Origin: Brevibacillus brevis | Lineage (GTDB): Bacteria > Bacillota > Bacilli > Brevibacillales > Brevibacillaceae | Reading direction: 5' to 3' | DNA: 64,000 nucleotides | NCBI RefSeq assembly: GCF_001039275.2 | Contig: NZ_CP030117.1 | Coordinates: 5,566,001 to 5,630,000 of the forward strand | Part shown: positions 8,802 to 18,027 of the stretch, piece after piece | Layout of the letters: each line of letters opens with the position of its first letter | How positions within the stretch are numbered: the stretch's first letter is position 1 | The notes under the pieces: generated by a model | Told to the model about the DNA's origin: nothing | What the model saw: the letters and a program-made list of their open reading frames with translations, nothing else | Databases searched by the model: none | Program-made: the position numbers and the translations under genes

Positions 8802-11800
8802 TTACCAGACCGTAATGTTAATCGTTATGGTCTCGCCGCCGTATTCTACTGTAATCGTTGTTTTACCAGATTCCAGAGCGGTTACGACACCATTTTCTAC
8901 AGTCGCAATCTCAGGATCTTCCACTGTCCATTCGGCATCCTTGGTGACGATCTCCTCGTATCTTTTTTCATAGACCGCATACAGGACGATCTCTCCAGTC
9001 TTGTCTGCCTTCAAGCGCAGCGAAGAGCGCGATGCTCGCAAATCTTTCACTTTCTTTTCCTCTACGACGAGCACACGATTGGTTACCTTTTTACCGCCAA
9101 ATTTCGCAGTAATGACAGCCTTCCCTTCAGCCAGCGCTGTCACTTTTCCCTCTTTTGTTACTTCGATGACCTCTTCGTCGCTTGAGAACCAAGCTGCTTT
9201 TTCTGTCACCTCTTCGGTGTTCTTATCACTGAAGACGGCTGTCAGCGTTAGCTGCTTCTCCTCATCGATCTCCAAAACCAAATCCTTGAAGGAAGTCGTC
9301 AACGAACGAATGGTTTTCTTAGAAACCGTCACCGGAATCTCCAGTTCCTCGCCCATATAGCGTACGGTAACGATGTCTTCTCCCTCTTCTTTGCCTGCCG
9401 TAATACGGCCCTGCTTGACGGTAACCAACCCGTTTTCCGTGTCGTACTCAACATTTTTGTCTCGCGTGATGTCTTTGCGTTTTTTGCCTTCTACTTTATA
9501 AAGGCGCAGGGTCGTGGTTCCCCTTGGCTTCATCCAGAAGGACGGTTCGTTTGTTTCCAACTGGAAGGTGGCTATTTCCTTAACGGTTACTTCCACCGAA
9601 TCGGTTTTGTTCCCGTCTACGGTCGTTACTGTAATCGTCGCAGTCCCAGAAGCTACTGCCGTGATCTTGCCTTCCTCATCTACCTCGACGATCTCAGAGT
9701 CGCTGCTTTCCCACTTGACTCGTTTATTTGTTGCATTCGCTGGTTTTACAGTGGCACGAAGGCTTTCTGTATCGCCAACACGCAGCGTTAACTCCTCTTC
9801 CTCCAACTCAACTCCGGTGACCGGCTCTCCTATTGGTGGATTCGGCACATTTGGCACATATAGCTCAATGGAATCATCCAGTTCGACGGAGTTTCCTGCC
9901 TGGTCGCGAAGCTGAATCAGAACTTTTTTCATCCCATTGCCATACGTCAAGTTCCACGGTACCGTCCCCGTCACTTTTTCCCAGCTGCTCCACTTGCCTT
10001 GGTCATTGGAGATGCGCATCTCTACATCTCCCAAATTGTCCGTGGTAGTAACATGCAGTCTCACGCTGGTGGAGTAGGTTAGACGATCATCATTGTTAAT
10101 GACGAATGTTCCCTTTGGTGCTGTCTTATCCAAGGTAAACGTGATCTTGATTTCGTTTCCGGAAGCATCGACGACCCGCAGTTCATGCTTGCCTTCACTG
10201 GTTACCTGGTCGCCACTTGCAAACGGAGCACTATTCAGCGTCGCAGTTCCTTCGTTGAATGTGATTGTCACGTCATCTTTGTAAATCCCTTTGTCCTCGA
10301 CTCCTGTAACAACGGGCACATCTGCATCCAGCTCGATCGTATCGGAAACGGTTGTAATGTGCCCTGCCCTGTCTGTGATCTGCATTTCGACAGTCTTGGT
10401 TCCATCACCGGACTTCAACTGCCATGCTTTGGTCGCAGTTACTGCCTCCCAATCGCTCCAGTCGTTGTCACCATTTGCGAAGCGGATTTGTACATCGCTG
10501 GTACTGTCGTTCGCTGTGATGGCGAGCGTAACATCACGGGACTTGGTGTAGCTGTCTCCGTTATTGATCGTGATAGAACCAGTCGGCGCCACCACATCGA
10601 GTTCAATCGTATCGCTTAGCTTTGTGACGTTCCCCGCCTTGTCCCGCAGCTTGACATAGACCGTTTTGATGCCGTTTGTACTGCCATCAGCCAGCTTCCA
10701 TGCTTTGGACGCTGTGAATCGCTCCCACGTACCCGAATTGTCATCTACGTTAGAGATAGCCATCTCGATGTCGTCTGGATTTCCGGACGCAGTGAGTTGC
10801 AGCGTAACCTCTTCTGTTTTCGCAAATTCAGCTCCGTTATCGATGCTGAGCGTTCCAGCCGGTGGTGTTTTATCCAGTGTGAAACGAATCGTCGTGCGAT
10901 TTTGTGCATCATCTGTGACGACCAACTCATACGATCCTTCCGCGCTGACGACAGAACCGCTCGTAAACGGATTGCCGTTCAGCAATGCTGTTCCCTCGCT
11001 GAAGGTAATCGTTACGTCGCTGGCATAGACACCATCCTGGGTGACTCCTGTGACAACAGGTCCAGAGGAATCCAGCGTGATTTGCTTTTGAAGAGCCAAT
11101 TGGTTTCCGGCTGGGTCTTTCAACTCGAGATAGACCGTTTTGGTTCCATCAGCACTGCTCAACTCCCATGGAACGTCGCCTTTTGATGGTGCCGCTTTCC
11201 AATCGCTCCACGTCAGGTTGTCATTGGACAAGCGCATTTCCACACCATGGGCATCAGCCGACTCCACACTCAACGTAACTTTGCTCGTGTTGGTATACAA
11301 CTGACCTTGATTGATCTCAAAAGCACCCGTAGGGATGGTCATATCGAGTGTGATCTCATCGGTAAAGCTGGCAATATTCCCTGCTTTGTCCTTTACTTCC
11401 ATGTAAACCGACTTAGTTCCGTCCCCAGTCGGCAAGTTCCACGCCTTTGTCGTGGTCAGCGTTTCCCAGGAAGTCCAATTAGCTGGATCACTCGTATCAT
11501 GGGAAAAGCGCATCTGTAGTTCATTGCTGAAATCGGTAACGGCAATTTGTAATGTGGTTGCAAGTGAATTGGTATAATTGGCGTCACCATTGATCTTGAG
11601 ACTGCCTGACGGCTTCGTTTGATCAATCGAAAATGCAAGCGTCGCTGTATTGCCCGCTTCATCAGTGACAATCAGCGTATAAGCACCATCATCATTGACG
11701 ATTTCTCCGTCAGCTATCGGCTTTCCGTTCAAGATCGCCTTTCCTTCGTTGAAGCTGATCGTAATACTCTGATTGTACAGCTTGTTGTTCTCTACCCCTG

Positions 11801-13769
11801 TGACTACAGGTGCAACCGTGTCGAGTGTAATCGATGCCTGTAAATCATGGGGGTTGCCAGCTTCGTCGATCAACTGTAGATAGACCGTTTTCTGTCCATC
11901 CCCATTTGTTAGCTTCCAAGTCTTGGTGGTCGCCACATCCTCTAGCGCACTCCAACTGATGTTATCGTTAGACAGCTTCATTTTCACCTTGCTGGAAACG
12001 TCAGTGGCATCGATTTGCAAAGTGACATCCTGGTTGTTCGTATGGGTGGCTCCGTTATTGATCGCAAGAGTTCCAGTAGGCGCGGTTTTATCCAGGGTAA
12101 AGGTTACCGTAGCCGTATTCCCCGCCGCATCCGTCACTACCAGCGTATACTTGCCCTCCACACTCACCTTTGTGCCGCTGGCAAAAGGTGCACCATTCAA
12201 TGTTGCTGTGCCATCGTCGAAGACAGGTGTGACATCTGCCGTGTAGAAGCTGCCATTCGCAACCCCCGTCACAACAGGTGGCGTTTTATCTAACATGATG
12301 GTATCCGATGTCGTAAACAGATTCCCTGCACCATCACGGAACCTCGCGTAGACTGTTTTTTGTCCGTCTCCACTAGCCAAGTTCCATTCCAGCTTGTTGT
12401 TGGCTGGGACTGGTATCCAACTGCCTGTAAAGCTGTTATCATTCGACACCATCACTTCTACCGGGCCGTTCGCATCACTCCCCTGAATGGTAAGCTCTAC
12501 CTTCTCTGATGAAGTGGCTACGTTCCCGTTATTGATCTCGATGGTCCCTGCTGGAGGTGTCGTATCCAGCAAAATGCTATCCTGCGCTTGCAGGACAGTT
12601 CCTGTTCCATCCCGCAGCTCCATGAAGACCGTTTTGGTCCCTTCGTCTGTCGTAAAGGTCCACGGTACAGGTGTCGCAAACGGCTTCCATTCGCTCCAAG
12701 AACCGCCTTCCACGTTCGTCAAACGATAATCGGGCTTGGCTGCGTCAGGATCATCATGGTTGATGGTGAGCATCACATTTTCTGAACTCGTAATGGCTGC
12801 ACCGCCATTGATGGTAACCGTCGCTGTCGTAGGTGGTTCATTTTCATCCGTCACCTGAATGGTCATCACCTTGGCGAATGTATTGCCAGCCGAGTCTGTT
12901 GCGGTTATCGGCACAGAGTAAGCCGACTTCGTTTCAAAATCAAACGTTTCCGTCGCCTTCAGTTGATTTCCCTCAACAGCAAATGGCACCGTAGTGTCTT
13001 GAATACTAAACGTAACGGTGTCTCCTTGATCAGGATCTACTGCCGAAAGCGTACCAACTACCGCTCCTATTTGATTGTTTTCAGGAATCGAATTGGACGA
13101 TAAGAGGATATCCGTTGGCGACGAGTTAGGAGCATAAGTGATTTCTAGCTGAGAAGCGTAGCTAAAATTTCTTTTGTCGTAGAAAATGATTTGAGGCTGA
13201 TACAAAACGGGGACAGGTGGTGCGGTTTGTCTTCCTCTTAAAACAAAGGTAGCTTTTTTGTCTGAAATATTGGTCTTGACAAAGCTGGTTACATCAAACG
13301 ATTTCCATCCTGTGAAATTACTGGGGATAAACTCATTTGTTATGATTTTTTCATGATGCGTAGGTAGCGTCGTCGTGAAATCATCGTTCCAATTGTCATC
13401 AAACGAGCCCCATAGATCAATAAAGGGCATATCTCCGCCTGTTGCTTCTACCTTATGCACATAAATTTTCAGGGCAGCAGACTGAATTTTCCTCTCACTT
13501 TGCACGCCACTCAGGTCAAAACGCAGGGCAGTATTCGCAGCTCCATAGTCCCCACCAGAGTCTCGGGCATAGCCGACGATCAACGCGTTGGGAATTCCTT
13601 GGTAATTCAGGCCATCAGGATAGGCACCAAACGCATCCACGAACTTGTCTGCCTCTACCCTAATCACAACGGGAAGATCGGCTGCTTTCACTTTTTGTTG
13701 AAGAAACACAGGTTGGACAATTGCGAACAGCAAAGTGAATACCAACAAACGAGCAATTATTCTTTTCAT
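8802..13769 (-). CDS. Large secreted protein with DNRLRE-like, cadherin-like and many Ig-like repeats
   Basis: A 1655-residue exported protein. A signal peptide is clear: basic MKRIIAR, a hydrophobic core, and likely cleavage near KVKAA (about residue 30). Residues about 35-215 resemble the DNRLRE/carbohydrate-binding beta-sandwich class (ALRFDLSG, WKSFDVTSFV). A cadherin-like repeat follows (about 215-315: IPENN, VDPDQGD, FDFETKSAYSV, ITATDSAGN). The bulk (about 315-1310) is a mosaic of two alternating Ig-like units. One has the pattern TINNGxxYTxxxxVTL... followed by GDGxKTVY; the other has VTGVxxxxxY and VTDxAGNTATxxF. From about 1320 there are bacterial Ig-like (Big2) domains with GTATITV and SSDxEVIEV motifs. 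There is no LPXTG, SLH or membrane anchor, so it is released or held by other means. A ribosome site AGGAGG precedes the ATG. It is probably an adhesin or a glycan-binding wall protein; the ligand is unknown. Confidence 0.85.
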   Translation of the reverse strand: MKRIIARLLVFTLLFAIVQPVFLQQKVKAADLPVVIRVEADKFVDAFGAYPDGLNYQGIPNALIVGYARDSGGDYGAANTALRFDLSGVQSERKIQSAALKIYVHKVEATGGDMPFIDLWGSFDDNWNDDFTTTLPTHHEKIITNEFIPSNFTGWKSFDVTSFVKTNISDKKATFVLRGRQTAPPVPVLYQPQIIFYDKRNFSYASQLEITYAPNSSPTDILLSSNSIPENNQIGAVVGTLSAVDPDQGDTVTFSIQDTTVPFAVEGNQLKATETFDFETKSAYSVPITATDSAGNTFAKVMTIQVTDENEPPTTATVTINGGAAITSSENVMLTINHDDPDAAKPDYRLTNVEGGSWSEWKPFATPVPWTFTTDEGTKTVFMELRDGTGTVLQAQDSILLDTTPPAGTIEINNGNVATSSEKVELTIQGSDANGPVEVMVSNDNSFTGSWIPVPANNKLEWNLASGDGQKTVYARFRDGAGNLFTTSDTIMLDKTPPVVTGVANGSFYTADVTPVFDDGTATLNGAPFASGTKVSVEGKYTLVVTDAAGNTATVTFTLDKTAPTGTLAINNGATHTNNQDVTLQIDATDVSSKVKMKLSNDNISWSALEDVATTKTWKLTNGDGQKTVYLQLIDEAGNPHDLQASITLDTVAPVVTGVENNKLYNQSITISFNEGKAILNGKPIADGEIVNDDGAYTLIVTDEAGNTATLAFSIDQTKPSGSLKINGDANYTNSLATTLQIAVTDFSNELQMRFSHDTSDPANWTSWETLTTTKAWNLPTGDGTKSVYMEVKDKAGNIASFTDEITLDMTIPTGAFEINQGQLYTNTSKVTLSVESADAHGVEMRLSNDNLTWSDWKAAPSKGDVPWELSSADGTKTVYLELKDPAGNQLALQKQITLDSSGPVVTGVTQDGVYASDVTITFSEGTALLNGNPFTSGSVVSAEGSYELVVTDDAQNRTTIRFTLDKTPPAGTLSIDNGAEFAKTEEVTLQLTASGNPDDIEMAISNVDDNSGTWERFTASKAWKLADGSTNGIKTVYVKLRDKAGNVTKLSDTIELDVVAPTGSITINNGDSYTKSRDVTLAITANDSTSDVQIRFANGDNDWSDWEAVTATKAWQLKSGDGTKTVEMQITDRAGHITTVSDTIELDADVPVVTGVEDKGIYKDDVTITFNEGTATLNSAPFASGDQVTSEGKHELRVVDASGNEIKITFTLDKTAPKGTFVINNDDRLTYSTSVRLHVTTTDNLGDVEMRISNDQGKWSSWEKVTGTVPWNLTYGNGMKKVLIQLRDQAGNSVELDDSIELYVPNVPNPPIGEPVTGVELEEEELTLRVGDTESLRATVKPANATNKRVKWESSDSEIVEVDEEGKITAVASGTATITVTTVDGNKTDSVEVTVKEIATFQLETNEPSFWMKPRGTTTLRLYKVEGKKRKDITRDKNVEYDTENGLVTVKQGRITAGKEEGEDIVTVRYMGEELEIPVTVSKKTIRSLTTSFKDLVLEIDEEKQLTLTAVFSDKNTEEVTEKAAWFSSDEEVIEVTKEGKVTALAEGKAVITAKFGGKKVTNRVLVVEEKKVKDLRASRSSLRLKADKTGEIVLYAVYEKRYEEIVTKDAEWTVEDPEIATVENGVVTALESGKTTITVEYGGETITINITVW

Positions 13770-13798
13770 GAATAATGTTGTCCTCCTTTCTTCTTCAT
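13766..13798 (-). CDS. Ten-codon leader peptide frame coupled to the surface-protein gene
   Basis: A tiny frame (peptide MKKKGGQHYS) begins with ATG at 13798. It has its own GGGGGAG ribosome site five bases upstream and ends with a TGA that overlaps the ATG of the 1655-residue protein (ATGA arrangement). The AGGAGG site of the large gene lies inside this frame. The layout suggests translational coupling or a start-site control element rather than a functional peptide. Confidence 0.35.
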   Translation of the reverse strand: MKKKGGQHYS

Positions 13799-13928
13799 TT
13801 CAACTCCCCCTTCTGTCGACACACTCCCCTAGCAAAACATCTAGGTGAAACAAAATTATGTTAACAACAGTCTTTTACAAAAAATACTAACTAAAGTTAT
13901 GTCTTTTCTTGATTATTTTCTTCCCAAC

Positions 13929-13956
13929 AAAAAACCCCACCGTATAGGCGGGGGTT
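13929..13956 (-). terminator. Intrinsic terminator of the LuxR-family regulator
   Basis: AACCCCCGCC and GGTGGGGTT (minus strand) form a GC-rich stem followed by a run of T, starting a few bases after the stop at 13961. Confidence 0.85.
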
Positions 13957-13960
13957 GATT

Positions 13961-16531
13961 CTAATGGTCGATCTCGCTCTCTCTTAATCTAACAATCGCT
14001 TGTGCACGATTTTTCACCTGGAGCTTGCTAAAAATTTGATGCACATGCCCTTTTACCGTCCCCAGTGTGAGATGCAGCTTGTCCGCAATCTCCGAATTGG
14101 ATAACCCTTCACCGATCAGTGCCAGCACTTCCGACTCTCTTTCCGTCAATTTTTCCAATGCAGGTGATACCCGGATTTGAATATCAAGCGTAGGAAATTC
14201 CTTCTCCACGCTTTTGAGCAGCATCGAAAGATAAGCCATCTCTTGCTTGGATACGTTTTTGCTTTTATAGAGCGAATAGAGCATTTTGGCGACGCCAGGG
14301 CCTTCATCCAAAAAAGTGCGTACATAGCCTTCTGGTGCGGCTAATATCACCGCCATGCGCATACACTCCATCGCTTCATGATGCTGTTTTTGGATCATGA
14401 AAGCTTGGCTGAGCAGTAGAAAAGCTTCAATCTGACTCCCGAGCCGATCCTTTATTTCCGCCTCGTGCTTTAGACTGGTGAGCAGCATGATGGCCGCACT
14501 GTCGTTTTTTAAATAGATGTATACCCGAGCCAACGTCATTCGCTCAAATTCATGTCGGGAAGCGACAATATCGACATTCATTTTCGTGTAGGGCTCAGCC
14601 CATTTTTCTATTTCTTCCCGTCGATTTTCTTCGATCCATAATCGGACGCGGAATGTTTCTACAAAAGACATCCAATGGGGAGGCGCATCGTGCTGGCGGC
14701 ATAGCAATGTAATTTCCTCCATGGCCAGCCACATCTCGTCGTTACGATGCTCTGCTTTTCTCCATCGGGCCAAAGTCAGATACACAGGGACCAATACGCC
14801 GAAATTCAAGGAGATGGTGCCTAACTGGATTGCTCGCGGTACGAAATATTTTAACTGCTCACAATCATTTTTCTCATAATAAAGCTCAGCCATCACGATG
14901 GAACCGTAGGCTAATATGCCAAGACCACTGTGCTTCCAGATTGCCCTCAGTTTTGGATAGAATTCATTCACGTTGGACAAATACCCGCTCAAGGCCACAC
15001 GACTACGCAGCACGTACGGCTCATCCGAATTCAGCTCGATACCGACGATGAAGTAGCGGCTGAATTTTGGCTTCATTTGAACCGATTCTTCCATATATTT
15101 GAGGGAAAGGTCTACATTTCCCCGCATCACTTCGATATATCCCCGGAGCACACACATTTCTACTCGACAGTCGTCAAAGCTCCCATGATTGGCCCGTGTA
15201 GCTTCGTCAGCCAATTGAAGGAGGATTTCCGCCTGATCAATTTCGTTGGATACAGCATGCAGCCAAGCAAAAGCAATGCACAGCTCGGGGTTGCATTCCA
15301 ACCAGGACTTCTCAAAGTATTTCATCCATCTGCGCAGTGTTATATTTTCGTACTGTTTCAACATCCACGGCGCATGTGCGACGATTAAACGGCTCGCCCG
15401 GGTCCAATCTTTTCCGAGAAACGCATGCTCAGTCGCCTCCATTACCCATCCGTGACTTTCGAACCAACAGCTTGCAGAGATATGTAGGGCAGGAAGCAGT
15501 TCGTTATAGGTTTTCCTTACATGGGAGAGCAAAAGTTCTGCGAACAAATGGTGATAACGATACCACTCATTTACCCCGTCCAGCGCGATGACAAATGAAT
15601 TCGTTCTCTCGAGCATGCGAAGGATGTCGTGAGCGTCCGGCTCTCCGGTAACGGCTGCGCATAGATCTCCTGTCAGCCGCGGCAGTATAGACGTTTTCAA
15701 TAAAAACATCTGCACCTTTTCTGGCAGTCGTTTCAATACTTCTTCCGTCAAATATTCCCCGACATACTTGTCGTTACCGGAAAATTGATGAATGATCTTT
15801 GACGCTTCGGGCTTTCCTTGCATGGACAAGGCTGCTAACTGCAAACCGGCCACCCATCCCTCCGTTCGTTTGCTTAGCGAGCCAATGTCTTGATCTGACA
15901 GACTTAGACCCAGTTGCTCCTGGAATAAGCGTCTGCACTCCTCCTCATTGAACCGAAGAGTGTCTGAGCCCAGTTGCTTCAACTGTTTCCGAACGCGTAG
16001 ACGGTGTAGGGCAAAAGGAGGTTCCTCCCGCGTAATCAGGACGACATGCATATATAAGGAAGCATGCTGGATCAGAGTCTGCAGTCCTTCATGAATGGAA
16101 GGCTCCTTTATGAGATGGTAATCGTCCAATACCAGATAAAAATCACGTTCAAACCCCGCAATTTCTTCGAGTAACACGGACATCAACTGCTCAGCAGAAG
16201 CCGTGTACTGCGGGTGGAGCACCGAGGAGGATTCTTTGCCCAAGCCTTCCTGCGCCGAATCAATTGCCCTGGCAAAATATCGCCAAAAGCGCACGGGATC
16301 ATTATCGGATTCATCCAGGGAGATCCAACCGGTCGGTTTGCCAGAATTTTGCGTCCATTGACTGACTGCTGTCGTTTTTCCGAAACCGGCTGGCGCGCAC
16401 ACGAGAATCAATCTTGCTGCGCCCGCGTCATCGATTTCTTTCAATATCTGATGCCGAAGCAACAAGTCCGAACCATACTTCGGAACATGAAGCTTGGTTG
16501 CGATAAGTGGACTGTACGTTAATAAATCCAT
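13961..16531 (-). CDS. MalT-type ATP-dependent LuxR-family transcription activator (LAL)
   Basis: Large cytoplasmic one-component regulator, about 856 residues, typical length for MalT-like LAL proteins. Residues 30-60 hold the Walker A loop APAGFGKTT and about 120-125 a Walker B-like LVLDDYH, so it should bind ATP in a STAND-type NTPase. The central 350-770 region is helical TPR-like repeats that in this family bind the inducer. The last 65 residues are a LuxR helix-turn-helix (LTERESEVLALIGEGLSN, then IADKLHLTLGTVKGHVHQIF). I chose the second ATG at 16531 because CAGGAG lies six bases upstream; the ATG at 16537 sits directly on that site. It stands alone between terminators. The neighbouring surface-protein gene downstream, in the same direction, is a possible target, but nothing in the sequence proves it. 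Confidence 0.9.
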   Translation of the reverse strand: MDLLTYSPLIATKLHVPKYGSDLLLRHQILKEIDDAGAARLILVCAPAGFGKTTAVSQWTQNSGKPTGWISLDESDNDPVRFWRYFARAIDSAQEGLGKESSSVLHPQYTASAEQLMSVLLEEIAGFERDFYLVLDDYHLIKEPSIHEGLQTLIQHASLYMHVVLITREEPPFALHRLRVRKQLKQLGSDTLRFNEEECRRLFQEQLGLSLSDQDIGSLSKRTEGWVAGLQLAALSMQGKPEASKIIHQFSGNDKYVGEYLTEEVLKRLPEKVQMFLLKTSILPRLTGDLCAAVTGEPDAHDILRMLERTNSFVIALDGVNEWYRYHHLFAELLLSHVRKTYNELLPALHISASCWFESHGWVMEATEHAFLGKDWTRASRLIVAHAPWMLKQYENITLRRWMKYFEKSWLECNPELCIAFAWLHAVSNEIDQAEILLQLADEATRANHGSFDDCRVEMCVLRGYIEVMRGNVDLSLKYMEESVQMKPKFSRYFIVGIELNSDEPYVLRSRVALSGYLSNVNEFYPKLRAIWKHSGLGILAYGSIVMAELYYEKNDCEQLKYFVPRAIQLGTISLNFGVLVPVYLTLARWRKAEHRNDEMWLAMEEITLLCRQHDAPPHWMSFVETFRVRLWIEENRREEIEKWAEPYTKMNVDIVASRHEFERMTLARVYIYLKNDSAAIMLLTSLKHEAEIKDRLGSQIEAFLLLSQAFMIQKQHHEAMECMRMAVILAAPEGYVRTFLDEGPGVAKMLYSLYKSKNVSKQEMAYLSMLLKSVEKEFPTLDIQIRVSPALEKLTERESEVLALIGEGLSNSEIADKLHLTLGTVKGHVHQIFSKLQVKNRAQAIVRLRESEIDH

Positions 16532-16736
16532 ACGCATCTCCTGCCTAGAAGTAAAATGACATTCATGAAGGAAACATGGAAAGTAGCCTTGCTATCGATG
16601 TCCTGAAGCGCAATGAGGTTGGCTAACGGGGAAAAAGAGTTCATAGAAAGATAGGAAATATTGCTCAGATTAAAGATACAGCAAAGTAGTCTCTGAGTGG
16701 GTAATTTTTTTATGAACGTTGCATCCAGACAGAGAA

Positions 16737-16764
16737 AAACCCGACTATCACAGTTGTCGGGTTT
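16737..16764 (-). terminator. Intrinsic terminator after the helical-repeat protein gene
   Basis: AAACCCGAC and GTCGGGTTT make a 9-bp stem with a T-rich tail on the minus strand, nine bases after the stop at 16773. Confidence 0.85.
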
Positions 16765-16772
16765 ACTTTCAG

Positions 16773-17891
16773 TCATCTAAACATTCTGTTGATTCGTCTG
16801 GCTTCTATCGCGACTTTTTTACTGTACAGCCTTTTATCCTGCTTGAGTTGCAGCACCTTGGCACACTGGTGCGCCTTCCTCAAAACATTACTGTTGGAGT
16901 TGTTTGTCGATTTCAACATCTGGTCAGCCCAGCGGTACGCTTCTCTAGCCAAAACCTCGTCGCTGTCCCTTGCCTTCAAGCTGATATCCAACAAGGTTTC
17001 GCTCAAACTTCTACCCAAACCAGCACTTCTCCAGGAAGTAAAGAGCTTGAGCTCTGGCTCGCACTGCTTGACGCTGGCAAAAGCCTGGACCCAGTCCTGC
17101 TTGAGTAAATGGATTTCGGCTATTTTTAACCAGTGCGATACTTTGTCAAACGAATCTTCCTGTTCCGGGAAATTCTGTGTGAGATAGTGAAGTGCCTTGT
17201 CGTACTCTTCCAATCGTTTTGCCTGATGATACAGCAGAGAATAATTCTTTTTGTCAGAGCCCAACTGCTCTTCTAGCTTCTCCAGTAATTTCTTGGCTTC
17301 TGCCATGTTACCGAAATCGCTTGCTCTGTCCATTAACGTTATCAAGGACTCATCCTCGCGCTTGGCTGGGTAAATCCTAGCCTTGGATTGAAACCATCGC
17401 TCCATATGTTCAGCCGTATACATCGTTTCCAGCTCCTCTTTCTTATCCTGAAAGAAAGAGCTGATTCGATACAGAGCGTTCTCTTCGATATACGTGATCG
17501 CCTCTTCAATCCCCGCCGAAATGATATATTCGGTGTCAAAGCCATAGTAGGTATCAAAATTGCTTAATTTTGCCTGCTCAAACAGTGGGATATGGTTAAC
17601 ATCCTTACACTTCGCCAACAAAAAAGCCACGATGTCCATGGATTCATGTAATCCCTGATACGGATGAGACTTATGCATCTCAATCTCTTGTCTCATCAAA
17701 TAGTGCAGGAATTCTTTGTCTGCTTCTGTCACAGTCTGATCGTATTGAAGCTGAACGATCAACGCGTATCTTTTCAGCCCGTTCTTGTCATAACCGTATG
17801 CATCCTTACACTTGCTATAGGCAAAAGAGCCCCAGAGGTCTTTGGAATGTTTGATCAATGGCAATTGCTCGGGTATTTGGTGGATTTCCAT
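16773..17891 (-). CDS. Unrecognised 372-residue helical-repeat protein
   Basis: I do not recognise this gene. It has no signal peptide or membrane helix, so it is cytoplasmic. The second half (about residues 170-345) reads as degenerate TPR/HAT-like helix pairs, with LLYHQAKRLEEYDKALHYL and HWLKIAEIHLLKQDWVQAF as the clearest units. The C-terminus is strongly basic (KKVAIEARRINRMFR). The N-terminal 150 residues contain several aromatic and charged helices (EFLHYLMRQEIEMHKSHPY). The ATG is supported by GAGGAG nine bases upstream. It is transcribed away from the RDD gene, with a shared 136-base divergent promoter region, and it has its own terminator. A role as a scaffold or protein-interaction partner is possible but is only a guess from the repeat fold. 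Confidence 0.7.
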   Translation of the reverse strand: MEIHQIPEQLPLIKHSKDLWGSFAYSKCKDAYGYDKNGLKRYALIVQLQYDQTVTEADKEFLHYLMRQEIEMHKSHPYQGLHESMDIVAFLLAKCKDVNHIPLFEQAKLSNFDTYYGFDTEYIISAGIEEAITYIEENALYRISSFFQDKKEELETMYTAEHMERWFQSKARIYPAKREDESLITLMDRASDFGNMAEAKKLLEKLEEQLGSDKKNYSLLYHQAKRLEEYDKALHYLTQNFPEQEDSFDKVSHWLKIAEIHLLKQDWVQAFASVKQCEPELKLFTSWRSAGLGRSLSETLLDISLKARDSDEVLAREAYRWADQMLKSTNNSNSNVLRKAHQCAKVLQLKQDKRLYSKKVAIEARRINRMFR

Positions 17892-17962
17892 ATTTGATTC
17901 TCCTCTCCGCGGAATGGGACGGCAGCGCCTTACTCATCTTTTCCCATTCTAATCGTCTACAA

Positions 17963-17992
17963 TTGACAATACAATTTTCAAAGTGGTTAAAT
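17963..17992 (+). promoter_or_regulatory. Putative sigma-A promoter of the RDD gene
   Basis: TTGACA at 17963-17968, an 18-base spacer, then TTAAAT at 17987-17992, 35 bases before the start codon. Confidence 0.5.
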
Positions 17993-18027
17993 GTAATATG
18001 TTTACATTTTTCAGGAGGTGCACAAAA

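Noticed and set aside
9001..12785. Many plus-strand frames opposite the surface-protein gene
   Set aside because: They are reverse-strand shadows of repetitive coding sequence, without ribosome sites or protein-like patterns.
16519..16776. 85-codon minus-strand frame between the LuxR regulator and the helical-repeat gene
   Set aside because: It runs through the terminator hairpin at 16737-16764, has no ribosome site and overlaps the regulator start.
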